A DNA stretch of 62,375 nucleotides from an uncultured Oscillibacter sp. (GCA_910584995.1 CAJUDW010000004.1:50017-112391), one strand, 5' to 3'. Shown: positions 27,301-35,058, counted from the stretch's first letter. Numbers and translations are program-made. Notes: a model not told the origin generated them from the letters alone.

Positions 27301-27639
27301 GGCAGACTTCTGGGAGGGCCTGCGGTAGACCGTAAGGGACGGGGCCACCTCGGAGAGGGCCTTTTGCAGCGTCAGAATCCTGCCGCCGGCGTCCAGTTCC
27401 GCCTCCGCCGCCCCGCCGGTGACGGCCAGTACCCGGTCGCAGAGGCGGCGGAAACTCAGCACCTCCGCGTGGCGGCTGGCGGTAGGGCCGCAGTCCCGGC
27501 AGAGGTCGATTTCCGCCTGGTGGGAGGCGTGCTCCGGCACCAGGAGGATCTGTTTCCCGCTGTCCCCCAGTTCTTTGATCCGATGGAGGACAGCGGCGGA
27601 TTTTCCTGTTTTGGCCCGTCCGATGAGAATGGTCAGCAT
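24310..27639 (-). CDS. addB: ATP-dependent helicase/nuclease subunit B
   Basis: 1109 residues from MLTILIGRAKTGKS (Walker A at about 7-14). A C-terminal nuclease has KVDRVDGW and VVDYKSGK. The late cysteines CQYCDWADAC (C-x2-C-x5-C, about residue 1070), with an earlier Cys, fit the AddB 4Fe-4S staple. The open frame extends upstream but has no family similarity there. It is first in the addB-addA order normal for Firmicutes and has its own promoter. Confidence 0.96.
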   Translation of the reverse strand: MLTILIGRAKTGKSAAVLHRIKELGDSGKQILLVPEHASHQAEIDLCRDCGPTASRHAEVLSFRRLCDRVLAVTGGAAEAELDAGGRILTLQKALSEVAPSLTVYRRPSQKSAFLQQLLDLFDELRCYEVSPETLYRQAQDITGATRDKLTDLSILYGAYEARLHREGQDLRDRMTKLCDHLEDSRYGAGKDIFIDGFTYFNAQERRVLGVLLRQAASVTVTLLGEPDSREEIFEASLKTLGQLRRLAEEERRPLRIETLAPHGSSALDHLERHFFGEAAVFDGDSSAIRLREADNVFSEVEWTAAEIRRLVSAKACRYREITVAARNMGDYEGVVETVFRRYGIPAYLSRRTDILEKPVMSLLSGVLASIGGGYEYDDMFRWLKTGLAGLTPAECDLLENYALKWEIHGSMWLREVDWTENPDGYGAPWTDGRQEQLDAVNRLRRKVRGPLSRLAEGLRGGGTALEKVNALYGFMEELGLQDALEAQMHLQAEAGRLQEAEETAQLWDILCSVLDQFVEILGDEPMDLDEFTRLFRQVAAQYSVGTIPVSLDQVGVTEITRNDRHTGKYLFLLGANDHVLPGTGQSGGILNEDDREELAQRGVALAPTGMDQMGIELQNLYAALARPTCGLTVSYPISDVSGGTMRPAFVIDRMQALFPDLRVEKEGNGRPYRLAAPVPALEAAGESPGGALWTYFAARPDFSRQIAAMERAAALRRGALSRAAVRALYGDRAAMSASRLERMRSCHFAYFMEYGLRAKPRDAAAFDAPQIGTFLHYLLEHVTRDVLAGGGFARVDQEELHALVRKYIEQYMERELRNFQDRNARFRYLFARLRNTAYAVVDQAAEELRCSDFVPLAFELSFGDRGDLPAVVIAEPDAELRVGGKVDRVDGWIDRDSGKLYLRVVDYKSGKKAFDLSAVRMGLDIQMLLYLFALEREGKARFGHEVEPAGVLYLPARDDILSAERNISPEELQREREKNLRRSGLLLAEPAVLQAMEHDALREPRYLPLRVGRDGSVSGSVASAARLGKLGQYVDKLLRQIAREVRDGNIDADPCCRGEDDSFCQYCDWADACHFQDGRDGDHLRYILPVRPDEFWEEIERETRERED

Positions 27640-27666
27640 GGCGGTGCCCCCTTTCTTGTCCACAGC

Positions 27667-27695
27667 ATTGTACCACATCCCACTCCCGCGGGCAA
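27667..27695 (-). promoter_or_regulatory. Promoter of addBA
   Basis: Minus strand: TTGCCC (27690-27695), 17-nt spacer, TACAAT (27667-27672) preceded by TGG as an extended -10. The leader is about 20 nt. Confidence 0.75.
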
Positions 27696-27740
27696 CGGAA
27701 AGAGCCGCCGGGAAACCCATTTCCCGACGGCTCTTTATTG

Positions 27741-27769
27741 TCAAAAAAGCGGCTCTGCCGCTTTTTTGA
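27741..27769. terminator. Perfect A/T-flanked hairpin (terminator-like)
   Basis: TCAAAAAAGCGGC / TCT / GCCGCTTTTTTGA: a perfect 13-bp stem with runs of A and T, a classic bidirectional intrinsic terminator. Read on the minus strand it would end the spoIIR transcript. Confidence 0.88.
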
Positions 27770-27777
27770 GAGGGCTG

Positions 27778-27908
27778 CGGCCCGGCTGTGCGCAGGTCTT
27801 ACCCGCCTCTGGCGGATAAGACCCACACTTGCGGGCCGAGAAGTGTTTTTCCCGAGGCAAAGCCCCGAGAAAAACAGATTCCACCTTTTTCGCGCCTGCG
27901 GGCGCGAA
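27778..27908. repeat. Tandem hairpin cluster between addB and spoIIR
   Basis: Three more hairpins follow the terminator. First, 27778-27838: outer CGGCCCG/CGGGCCG around GGTCTTACCCGCC/GGCGGATAAGACC, loop TCT, one mismatch. Second, 27845-27875: GTTTTTCCCGAGGC against GCCCCGAGAAAAAC, loop AAA. Third, 27889-27908: TTCGCGCC/GGCGCGAA. Together they fill the intergenic space. Their role is unknown. Confidence 0.7.
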
Positions 27909-27928
27909 CCCTGCTGGGCTTTCATCTA

Positions 27929-28561
27929 TTATGAAAACTTTTCCTGCAAGGCCTCCCACCACTCCACGGCCTTGAACCGCAGGGCGTAGCCCTGATCCTC
28001 CTCGGTGATGAGGCCTATCTCCTCCTCTGTAAACCCCGCCGCCAGGGCCGCGGCAGGCACGTCGCCAGAGGCGGCGGCGCACAGAGGCGGGAACACCACG
28101 CACCACCAGTTCTGCCCTCCGCCCTGGCCGATGACCACCCGCAGGGCCAGGTATTCCCCGGCTGGAAGAGTGAAGCCTTCGTATTCCTTGGTGGGGAAAG
28201 CCGCGTCCACCAGTTCCGCAGTTACCGGGTAATCGTAGCCGTTTACAGCAATCTCCCTGGCGGCGGCCTCCTCCAGTTCCGGCAGAGCCTGCCGGAGGAG
28301 CATCTCCGCCTGCCGCCGGTCCCCGGCCTGCTCCAAAAGCGACGCTGCCCGTTCCAGAACCTGATCCCGCACCAAAAGCTTCAGGGCCTGGTCCTCCTCC
28401 GAATCGGAGTTCGCCAGCACATGGAGGCGGACCACCTTGTCCGCCAGCCGGTCCTGGGCCCGAAGGGCCAGGGACCCCGTCAAGAAAAATACCGCCAGCC
28501 CTGCCAGCAGGGCGATTTCAAACACTTTCAGCTTTACAGATGGCTTTTCCGCTGTTTTCAT
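27929..28561 (-). CDS. spoIIR: Stage II sporulation protein R
   Basis: 210 residues. An N-terminal signal/anchor (about 15-32) is followed by the family blocks RLHVLANSDSEEDQALKL and NWWCVVFPPLC. SpoIIR is made in the forespore, exported, and triggers SpoIIGA to process pro-sigma-E in the mother cell. Normally sigma-F-dependent; a GTATA (28629-28633) upstream could be its -35, but the matching -10 is poor. It stands alone between hairpins and a dispersed repeat. Confidence 0.95.
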   Translation of the reverse strand: MKTAEKPSVKLKVFEIALLAGLAVFFLTGSLALRAQDRLADKVVRLHVLANSDSEEDQALKLLVRDQVLERAASLLEQAGDRRQAEMLLRQALPELEEAAAREIAVNGYDYPVTAELVDAAFPTKEYEGFTLPAGEYLALRVVIGQGGGQNWWCVVFPPLCAAASGDVPAAALAAGFTEEEIGLITEEDQGYALRFKAVEWWEALQEKFS

Positions 28562-28662
28562 CGGATTTCCGTCCCTTCTCCGGCCTGTTTCGGCCGTTTC
28601 CGGAATAATAGACAGAAATCCGGATTTTTATACCCCTTTTCGAGAAAACCTTTCTTCAGAAG

Positions 28663-28713
28663 CTGTATTCACAGGCGTTGAACGCTATCTGGCCGGGTTT
28701 TTCGCCGCCCTGC
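28663..28713 (+). repeat. Dispersed intergenic repeat, copy 1
   Basis: This 51-nt segment is roughly 80% identical to 44992-45043 and shares the core CTGTATnCACAGGCnTTGAACG with 38363-38396 (opposite strand). All three copies are intergenic. Confidence 0.65.
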
Positions 28714-28761
28714 AAGGCAAACCCCTCACCCATCCGGCACCCAGCCTATGCATACAGGTTT

Positions 28762-29175
28762 TTACAGCGCCATTAAAATAGCCCCGGCGGTAATCATCAC
28801 CGCCCCTGCCACGGACTTCGCCGAAAACTCCTCATGGAGGAACACCACCGCCAGCAGCAGGGTAATCACTACGCTGAGTTTATCCACCGGCACCACCTTG
28901 GAGGCTCCGCCCAACTGCAGGGCCCGGAAATAACACAGCCAGGAGGCCCCGGTAGCCAGTCCCGAGAGGATCAGAAACAGCCAGTTCTTCCGGCTGATAT
29001 CCCCAATTCCCCCCTGCGCGCCGGTGATGAACACCATTCCCCAGGCCATGGCCAGCACAACGATTGTCCGCAGGGCCGTCGCCAGATTGGAATTCACGCC
29101 GTTGATCCCGATTTTCGCCAAAATAGACGTTGCCGCCGCAAATACCGCGGACAGCAGGGCAAGTATGAACCACAT
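28762..29175 (-). CDS. EamA-type half-size transporter (DMT superfamily)
   Basis: 137 residues with about five hydrophobic spans and one EamA repeat: FILALLSAVFAAATSILAKIG at the start and AGAVMITAGAILMAL at the end. Full-length members have two such repeats, so this one should work as a dimer. Substrate unknown; metabolite export is common for the superfamily. It starts 39 bp after ispE on the same strand, probably read-through from it. Confidence 0.88.
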   Translation of the reverse strand: MWFILALLSAVFAAATSILAKIGINGVNSNLATALRTIVVLAMAWGMVFITGAQGGIGDISRKNWLFLILSGLATGASWLCYFRALQLGGASKVVPVDKLSVVITLLLAVVFLHEEFSAKSVAGAVMITAGAILMAL

Positions 29176-29214
29176 ATGCCGCGCTCCCCTCTTGAACTAT
29201 AGTGTATAAGTGTG

Positions 29215-30081
29215 CTACAGCCTTCCCGCCGGCTCCGCCAGGAAGGTCTGGGCATACCGCGCTTTCAGGGCCTCCGCCGCCTCCGCCGCGGTATCCCGGC
29301 TTTGGAAGATGCCGAACACCGCCGGGCCAGAGCCGCTCATGGCGGCGTTCATGGCCCCCAGGACCAGGAGCCGTTCCTTGATCCGGAACACCTCCCCGCA
29401 GGAGGGCGGGAGCACCTCCTCAAAGACGTTGCGGAGCCTGGACGCCACGGCTGCCAGATCCCCTGCCTCCAGGGCCCGGATCATGCCGCCGGTGTCCGGC
29501 CGGTCCCGGAAGCCAATCCCGTCCACCCGGGCGAAGAGTTCCGGGGTTGGCACGCCGAAATCCGGCTTGCACACCACAATCCAGCAGGGAGGCAGGGGCG
29601 GGAGATCCGTCAAAACCTCCCCCCGGCCCTCTGCCAGGCACGCGCCTCCCCGGACGCAGAAGGGCACGTCGCTGCCGGTCAGCCCGCCAATCCGCTCCAG
29701 TTCCGGCAGGGGCATTCCCGGGGCGTAGGCCTCCCGCATCAGCCGCAGCAGGGCCGCCACGTCGGCGCTGCCGCCGCCCAGGCCCGCGTAGGCGGGGATC
29801 CGCTTCTCCAGGCGCACTGCCAGTCCCGGCATGGGACGGCCAACAGCCTGGAAAAAGGACTCCGCCGCCTGCTGCTCCATGGTCTTTTTCCCCGGCGGCA
29901 GGCAAAAGCCTCCCTCCGTTTCCAGGGAAAAACCCTCCCCCTCTTCCTGGAGGGACACCCAATCGCAGAGGGACACCGTATGCATCACCATGCGCATCTC
30001 GTGGTAGCCATCCGGCCTGGGGCCTAAAATATCCAGGGCCAGGTTCAGCTTCGCGGGGGCCGCCCGCCGTCCCAATTCCAT
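29215..30081 (-). CDS. ispE: 4-diphosphocytidyl-2-C-methyl-D-erythritol kinase
   Basis: 288 residues from MELGRRAAPAKLNLALDI, after AGAAGGAGGGGCATT. GHMP-kinase motifs are PAKLNLAL and the ATP-binding loop AYAGLGGGSADVA. It is the fourth enzyme of the non-mevalonate isoprenoid pathway. The start is set by similarity, because the frame stays open further upstream through a structured leader. Confidence 0.96.
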   Translation of the reverse strand: MELGRRAAPAKLNLALDILGPRPDGYHEMRMVMHTVSLCDWVSLQEEGEGFSLETEGGFCLPPGKKTMEQQAAESFFQAVGRPMPGLAVRLEKRIPAYAGLGGGSADVAALLRLMREAYAPGMPLPELERIGGLTGSDVPFCVRGGACLAEGRGEVLTDLPPLPPCWIVVCKPDFGVPTPELFARVDGIGFRDRPDTGGMIRALEAGDLAAVASRLRNVFEEVLPPSCGEVFRIKERLLVLGAMNAAMSGSGPAVFGIFQSRDTAAEAAEALKARYAQTFLAEPAGRL

Positions 30082-30138
30082 AATGCCCCTCCTTCTTACA
30101 TCCGATACCACAGCCGGCAAGCCGGCTATATAAGGAAA

Positions 30139-30162
30139 CCCTCCGGCGGGTCCGCCGGAGGG
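30139..30162 (-). promoter_or_regulatory. Leader hairpin upstream of ispE
   Basis: A perfect 11-bp stem CCCTCCGGCGG/CCGCCGGAGGG with a 2-nt loop inside the ispE leader, followed on the minus strand by TTTCCTTATATAG. A second small hairpin AGCCGGC/GCCGGCT lies downstream. It could be a transcription attenuator or the end signal of the upstream hydroxylase operon. Confidence 0.5.
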
Positions 30163-30178
30163 AACTCTGCTTATGGGC

Positions 30179-30206
30179 ATTATACCACATTGATTTCCAT
30201 CTGCAA
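30179..30206 (-). promoter_or_regulatory. Promoter of ispE
   Basis: Minus strand: TTGCAG (30201-30206), 16-nt spacer, extended -10 TGGTATAAT (TATAAT at 30179-30184). The leader of about 90 nt contains two hairpins. Confidence 0.75.
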
Positions 30207-30240
30207 GGGGGCGTCTTCTTTTTTTGCGTCTCCTGCCCCC

Positions 30241-30696
30241 TTACGCTTCCCCGGCAGCGCCCACCGCCTCCACAATGGCCTCGTATCCCGTGCAGCGGCA
30301 GAGGTTCCCGGACATGGCCCGGCGGATCTCTTCCTCCGTGGGGTGGGGATTTTTCAGCAGCAGCGCCTTGGCGCTCATCAGCATCCCCGGCGTGCAGAAC
30401 CCGCACTGCACCGCGTGGTGATCCAGGAAAGCCTGCTGGAGGGCAGACAGTTCCCCGTCATGGGAGAGGCCCTCCACCGTGTAGACCGTCCGCCCCGGCA
30501 GCTGCCCCGCCAGGAACAGGCAGGAATTCACCGGATCGCCGTCTACAATCACGGTACATGCGCCGCACTCCCCTACGCCGCAGCTTTTCTTGGTGCCGGT
30601 CAGCCCCAGCCGCTCCCGCAGGAGATCCAAAAGGGTCATATCCGGCTCCGCCTCCAGGGAGACAGCCCTGTCATTTAATGTGAAGTCCAGTTTCAT
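30241..30696 (-). CDS. Molybdenum hydroxylase 1, 2Fe-2S subunit
   Basis: 151 residues from the ATG at 30696, which overlaps the stop of the FAD subunit (ATGA). Two 2Fe-2S sites are complete: a plant-ferredoxin-type CGVGECGAC plus a later Cys, and CGFCTPGM paired with CRCTGY. It carries electrons between the molybdenum and FAD subunits of a xanthine-dehydrogenase-family enzyme. Last gene of a four-gene operon. Confidence 0.95.
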   Translation of the reverse strand: MKLDFTLNDRAVSLEAEPDMTLLDLLRERLGLTGTKKSCGVGECGACTVIVDGDPVNSCLFLAGQLPGRTVYTVEGLSHDGELSALQQAFLDHHAVQCGFCTPGMLMSAKALLLKNPHPTEEEIRRAMSGNLCRCTGYEAIVEAVGAAGEA

Positions 30697-31541
30697 CCCT
30701 GCATCCTCCCCATGGCGTTTTCCAAAAGCCGGGCCGTAAACCCCGCCGACACCGGCAGCTTGTAGCGGCTGGATTCCCGAAGGCCGGTCTGGGCCAGAAT
30801 CTCTTCCGAGACGGCCTGTCCTGCCTGGAGAAACAGGGCCCCATCCGGCGCCTGCCCCTCCAGCAAAGCTTCCGCGCCGGGAAACCGCATGGGGCGGCGG
30901 GTGGCCGCGCCGATGCACAGCCGGACATGTTTCATCCGGCCGCCGTCCTCCTCCCAGCAAACCGCGCCGTTCATCCGGGAGATGGCCAGGGCGTTTCTCC
31001 GGCCGATTTTGTCAAAATTCCAGCGAGTATTGGGAGAAAAAGCGGGAATCTCAAAGCCGATAATCAATTCTCCCTCCTCCAGGGCGCACCGGCCGGGGCC
31101 CTGCACCAGATCCGGGATGTCCGCCCTTCTCCGGCCACACCGCCTGCCGATCACCGCCTTGGCCCCCGCCGCCGTCAGAGCGGGCACCAGATCCGCCGCG
31201 GGGCTGGCGTTAGCGGCGTTGCCGCCTGCGGTGGCGCGGCTCCGGATCTGGGGGGATCCCACGGAGGCAGCCGCCGCGGCCAGCAGCGGGCAGGCCTCCC
31301 GGAGGACAGGACTGCCCTCCAGTTCCCCGCATGTTACCGCCGCACCGGCGAACACCGTCCCGCCGCCGCGGATTTCCCGCAACTCCGCCACCCGGGTGAT
31401 ATCCAGGTATCCGCAGGGCGACAGCTTTCCTGCCCGGCGCTGCACCACTACATCCGTGCCCCCTGCCAAAATGGTATACGACGGGTGCTCCGCCAGAAGG
31501 GACAGGGCCTCTTCCAAGCCTTCAGGCCGTAAAAATTCCAT
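30693..31541 (-). CDS. Molybdenum hydroxylase 1, FAD-binding subunit
   Basis: 282 residues. FAD-binding segments ILAGGTDVVVQ and TAGGNAANASPAADL match the CoxM/XdhB family, and the C-terminal CO-dehydrogenase flavoprotein domain is present. The start overlaps the stop of the large subunit by one base (TAATG). The order large-FAD-FeS differs from the second set in this window. Confidence 0.95.
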   Translation of the reverse strand: MEFLRPEGLEEALSLLAEHPSYTILAGGTDVVVQRRAGKLSPCGYLDITRVAELREIRGGGTVFAGAAVTCGELEGSPVLREACPLLAAAAASVGSPQIRSRATAGGNAANASPAADLVPALTAAGAKAVIGRRCGRRRADIPDLVQGPGRCALEEGELIIGFEIPAFSPNTRWNFDKIGRRNALAISRMNGAVCWEEDGGRMKHVRLCIGAATRRPMRFPGAEALLEGQAPDGALFLQAGQAVSEEILAQTGLRESSRYKLPVSAGFTARLLENAMGRMQG

Positions 31542-33778
31542 TATGCCTCCTCCTTTTCCAGGGCGGCCCGCACCCGCTCCAGGGTGAAGGGCAGCGTCCG
31601 CAGCCGCAGGCCGGAGGCCCGGGCAATGGCGTTGGCCACTGCCGGGGCCACCAGGGCCGTGGAGGCCTCCCCCACGCCGTGGACGCCTAGCGGGTTTTCC
31701 GCCGCCTCTTCCTCCAGGGGCACCGCCCGGACGCGGTGGAAGTCCATGGCAGTGGGCAGCAGGTAGGTGTCAAAATTCTTGTTTTTGAGAATCCCTTCCC
31801 GGCTCTCCAGTTCCTCCGTCAGGGTGTAGCCCATGGCCATGGCCACGCCGCCTGCGATCTGGCCGCAGGCCTCCGGGTAGTTGACGATCTTCCCGATATC
31901 GTGGAGGCACAGGAGATCCAGCACCTCCACCTTCCCGGTAACCGGGTCAATCTCCACCTCCGCCCCGGCGGCGCCGTAGCTGAAGGAATAGTATGTGTTT
32001 CCCTGGTGCTTCTCAAAGTCCCAGCCGGTGCGGGGGGCCTCCCACTGCCCGGCGGCGTCCGTGCGGATGCCCCGGCTATGGCAAATCCCCACCGCCTCCC
32101 GGAAGGTCATCAGCCGTTCCCCGTTCTGCCGGAAGAGGCCGCCGTCCCGGAAGGCCACGTCCTCCCCGTCCGCCGCGCTTTGCAGGATATCCCGCAGCTT
32201 CCCGGCCGCGATCCGAACCGCGTTGCCGCCGGAAATGGTGCCCCGGGAACCGGCCGTCGCGCCGCTGTCCGGCACGAAGGCGGTATCCACCGGGCAGATC
32301 CGCACCTGCTCCAGGGGCAGGCCCAATATGTCCGCACAGATCTTCGCCATGGCGGCGTGGGTGCCCTGGCCCACCTCGCTGATGCTGGTGTATACGCCGA
32401 CGCTGCCGTCAGCAAAGGCCCGCACGTCGGTGCCTGCCGTGTCGGCGTCCCGGGCGGCGGCCCCGTAGGACTCCCCCCGATGGAGGCAGGCAATGCCTCT
32501 GGCCCGCAGCTTCCCCTCCGGTGTCACCACAGGCGCCCCCAGGGGGAACAGTTCCTCCAGCCGATCCAGGCATTTGCCGATGCTGACCCGGGCCATGGTC
32601 TGGCCGGTGGCGTTGGTGCCCCCCTCGCGGAGGATATTCTTCCGCCGGAGGGCCAGGGGATCCATGCCCAGTTCCTGAGCCAGTTCGTCCAGCAGGGATT
32701 CGGAGGCGAAGTCCACCTGAGGGGAGCCAAAGCCCCGCACCGCGTCGGAGTAGACATTGTTGGTGAACGCCGCCCGGATATGGATATCCACATGGGGGAT
32801 CTCATAGGGCCCCGCCGCCTCCACCGCCGCCCGCCAGATGGTGGCAAGGCTCCGGGAGCGGTAGGCTCCGGCGTCGGCGGTCCCGTCGATTTTCATGGCG
32901 GTGATGCGCCCATCCCGTTTGGCCCCCACCCGGTAGGTGAGGCGGAAGGGATGGCGCTTGGATCCCTCCAGAAGACATTCCTCCCGGCTCCAGGTCATTT
33001 TGCAGGGCCGTCCCGTCCGGAGGGCCACAACGGCGGCCCGGACCGCGATCACCACGATGTCAATATCCTTCCCGCCGAAGGAACCGCCGATGGCGGGCTG
33101 GATGATCCGTACCCGGTTCTGGGGCAGGCCGCAGCCCGCCGCGACCCGGGCTTTGATGTGGTAGGGAAATTTGCAGGGGCAGTACACGGTAATGCCGTCC
33201 CCCTCCGGCACCACCACGGCAGTATCCGCCTCAATGGCGGAGTGCTGAATCCGCTGGGTCCGGTAGGTGCGCTCGATCACCACGTCCGCCTCCCGGAAGC
33301 CCTGCTCCACATCCCCCTTCACCACCCGGTGCCGGCAGGCCACGTTGTCCGTCAGGCCATCCGCCTGATAGAGGATCACCGGCGGCTGGGCGCCTAGGGC
33401 CTCCTCCGGATCGAACACGCAGGGCAGGGGCTCATAGGCCGCCTTCACCAGCGCCGCGCCCTGATCCGCCGCCGCCTGGCTCTCCGCCGCCACCACCGCT
33501 ATGCCGTCCCCGGCGGAATTGGCGATGTCCGCCGCCAGCATGGGTTTATCCTGAGGGCCCTGGTTCACACCCGGCACATCCCGGGCGGTATAGACCCCCA
33601 CCACGCCGGGGACCGCCAGGGCCTCACCGGCGTCAATGCCCAGGATCCGCGCCCGGGGATGCGGGCAGTGAACCGCCCGGGCATACAGCATCCCGGGGAA
33701 CTGCAAATCGTCCGCGTAGCGGGCCCTGCCTGTCAATTTGTCCCGGACGTCCGCCCGGGTAAAACCTTTTTGATCCAT
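31541..33778 (-). CDS. Molybdenum hydroxylase 1, molybdopterin-binding large subunit
   Basis: 745 residues from MDQKGFTRADV, 6 nt after GGAGG. Cofactor and active-site motifs are canonical: GGSFGGKD (about 234), RGFGSPQ (about 348) and GVGEA with the catalytic Glu (about 700). The family hydroxylates purines, aldehydes or N-heterocycles using water as the oxygen source; the exact substrate cannot be read from this sequence. It follows the PLP-enzyme gene after one base, so the operon order is PLP enzyme, large, FAD, FeS. Confidence 0.94.
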   Translation of the reverse strand: MDQKGFTRADVRDKLTGRARYADDLQFPGMLYARAVHCPHPRARILGIDAGEALAVPGVVGVYTARDVPGVNQGPQDKPMLAADIANSAGDGIAVVAAESQAAADQGAALVKAAYEPLPCVFDPEEALGAQPPVILYQADGLTDNVACRHRVVKGDVEQGFREADVVIERTYRTQRIQHSAIEADTAVVVPEGDGITVYCPCKFPYHIKARVAAGCGLPQNRVRIIQPAIGGSFGGKDIDIVVIAVRAAVVALRTGRPCKMTWSREECLLEGSKRHPFRLTYRVGAKRDGRITAMKIDGTADAGAYRSRSLATIWRAAVEAAGPYEIPHVDIHIRAAFTNNVYSDAVRGFGSPQVDFASESLLDELAQELGMDPLALRRKNILREGGTNATGQTMARVSIGKCLDRLEELFPLGAPVVTPEGKLRARGIACLHRGESYGAAARDADTAGTDVRAFADGSVGVYTSISEVGQGTHAAMAKICADILGLPLEQVRICPVDTAFVPDSGATAGSRGTISGGNAVRIAAGKLRDILQSAADGEDVAFRDGGLFRQNGERLMTFREAVGICHSRGIRTDAAGQWEAPRTGWDFEKHQGNTYYSFSYGAAGAEVEIDPVTGKVEVLDLLCLHDIGKIVNYPEACGQIAGGVAMAMGYTLTEELESREGILKNKNFDTYLLPTAMDFHRVRAVPLEEEAAENPLGVHGVGEASTALVAPAVANAIARASGLRLRTLPFTLERVRAALEKEEA

Positions 33779-33779
33779 C

Positions 33780-34784
33780 TCACGCCTCCACATCCGCCAG
33801 AGAGGAAAAATCGTAAAACAGCTGTAAGCCCCCCGTATGGAGGAACACCAGCCCGCCGGGGCCTCGGTACTCCCCCCTAGCCGCCAGGCCGCAGAGGCCG
33901 TACAGGGCCTTGCCGGAGTAAGAGGGATCCGTCAGGATCCCCTCGGAGGCAGCCAGGGCCTTCATCCACAAAACCTGCTCCCGAGAGGGCTTCCCGTAGC
34001 CGCCGCCGGAGAAGCCCTCCACGCAGCGGACAGCGCCCTCCGGCACCGGCTCCGTTTCCAGGAAGTCCGTCAGTTCCCGGCACTGGCTCCGGACGGAACG
34101 CTCCATATCCTCCCGGCCCTTTCCCGTCACACCGACGCCCACCACAGGGATCCTGCAGCCCAACAGCCGCAGGCCCACCGTCAACCCCGCCTGGGTACCG
34201 CCGATGCCGCAGGGGCAGATCACTGCCTCCGGCGGATCGTCCCCCCACTGCCCTATCAGTTCCGCGGCACAGCGGACATAACCCAGGGCCCCAAGGGGTC
34301 CGGAACCGCCCCGGGAAAGGAACCAGGGCTTTTTCCCGGCGGTCCGGGCCGCCTCCGCCATCCGGCGGGCCTCCGGCATATCCTCCACTGGCCCGGAGGG
34401 CAGATCCGTCACAACGGCGGTCTCCTCCGGCCCGCAGAGTTCCATCATGGCGTGGTTGGCGGCGGTCTCGTAGCGGTAACGGGTATCCCCCCAGGATTCC
34501 ATGATCACCCGGCAGGCCATGCCCTCCCTGGCCGCCAGAAGGGCGGTCATGCTGTTGTGGCAGCACTGGTTGGTGCTGGCGGTAATGAGGGTATCCGCCC
34601 CGGCCTGCACCGCCTCCTCTATTAAATAGTCCAGCTTGCGGATTTTATTCCCCCCCAGGGGCAGCAGATCGTCCCGCTTCACCCGGACGCGTACCCCGGC
34701 CTTTTCCGAAAACCGGGCCAGTTCCTCCAGGGGCGTGGGCCGCGTCACATATCCCCGCCGGGGGATGTCTTGCCATGATCTCAT
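33780..34784 (-). CDS. D-cysteine desulfhydrase / ACC deaminase-like PLP enzyme
   Basis: 334 residues. PLP-lysine segment LPLGGNKIRKLDYL and the phosphate-binding GGTQAGL fit the DcyD/ACC-deaminase branch of fold-type II enzymes. Serine-type residues in ASTNQCCHNSM may bind the substrate amine. Members release ammonia (and sulfide) from small amino acids. It is first in the operon with hydroxylase 1, under a promoter with an inverted repeat over its start site. It may process a breakdown product of the hydroxylase pathway; that link is inferred from position. The gene is not clearly YgeX-like. Confidence 0.85.
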   Translation of the reverse strand: MRSWQDIPRRGYVTRPTPLEELARFSEKAGVRVRVKRDDLLPLGGNKIRKLDYLIEEAVQAGADTLITASTNQCCHNSMTALLAAREGMACRVIMESWGDTRYRYETAANHAMMELCGPEETAVVTDLPSGPVEDMPEARRMAEAARTAGKKPWFLSRGGSGPLGALGYVRCAAELIGQWGDDPPEAVICPCGIGGTQAGLTVGLRLLGCRIPVVGVGVTGKGREDMERSVRSQCRELTDFLETEPVPEGAVRCVEGFSGGGYGKPSREQVLWMKALAASEGILTDPSYSGKALYGLCGLAARGEYRGPGGLVFLHTGGLQLFYDFSSLADVEA

Positions 34785-34800
34785 TGTGAAAGCGCCTCCC

Positions 34801-34827
34801 TTTCTGTCATGTTTGTCATGACAGAAA
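34801..34827. promoter_or_regulatory. Perfect inverted repeat over the hydroxylase-1 operon start (operator)
   Basis: TTTCTGTCATG-TTTGT-CATGACAGAAA: perfect 11-bp arms with a 5-bp spacer. It lies just downstream of, and touching, the -10 box of the PLP-enzyme operon, where a bound repressor would block initiation. The inner TGTCATGACA suits a dimeric regulator; two FCD-type GntR proteins are encoded nearby. Confidence 0.75.
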
Positions 34828-34854
34828 TATACCATAGTTCCCGCACCTTTGCAA
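34826..34854 (-). promoter_or_regulatory. Promoter of the PLP enzyme/hydroxylase-1 operon
   Basis: Minus strand: TTGCAA (34849-34854), 17-nt spacer, TATATT (34826-34831). The leader of about 35 nt carries the inverted repeat. Confidence 0.75.
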
Positions 34855-34972
34855 CTTGTGAGATCCCACAAGGTTTTCCCGGTATTTCCGCCGAAATCCC
34901 CAAAGCCCCTGCCGCCTGCCGAGAGCCCTGCCGGAAGACGGCGGAGGGACATCCGGAACGCAGGCTCTAGCA

Positions 34973-34992
34973 TTATCCTCCAATAAGGATAA
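34973..34992. promoter_or_regulatory. Inverted repeat in the divergent intergenic region
   Basis: TTATCCT-CCAATA-AGGATAA, perfect 7-bp arms, about 40 bp before the -35 of the xdhC-moaA operon. It may be a regulator site. Confidence 0.45.
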
Positions 34993-35030
34993 CCAAAAAG
35001 TGTGCAAACAGCCGAATTAAATTTTAACAC

Positions 35031-35058
35031 TTGACTTTTCCGCAAAAAATGGTACGCT
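35031..35058 (+). promoter_or_regulatory. Promoter of the xdhC-moaA operon
   Basis: TTGACT (35031-35036), 16-nt spacer, TACGCT (35053-35058). The leader of about 160 nt begins with an imperfect palindrome (35075-35097). Confidence 0.65.

Noticed and set aside
33780..34784. YgeX-type diaminopropionate ammonia-lyase of a uric-acid cluster
   Set aside because: Too short and with DcyD/ACC-deaminase motifs; no ygfK, ssnA or hyuA neighbours.
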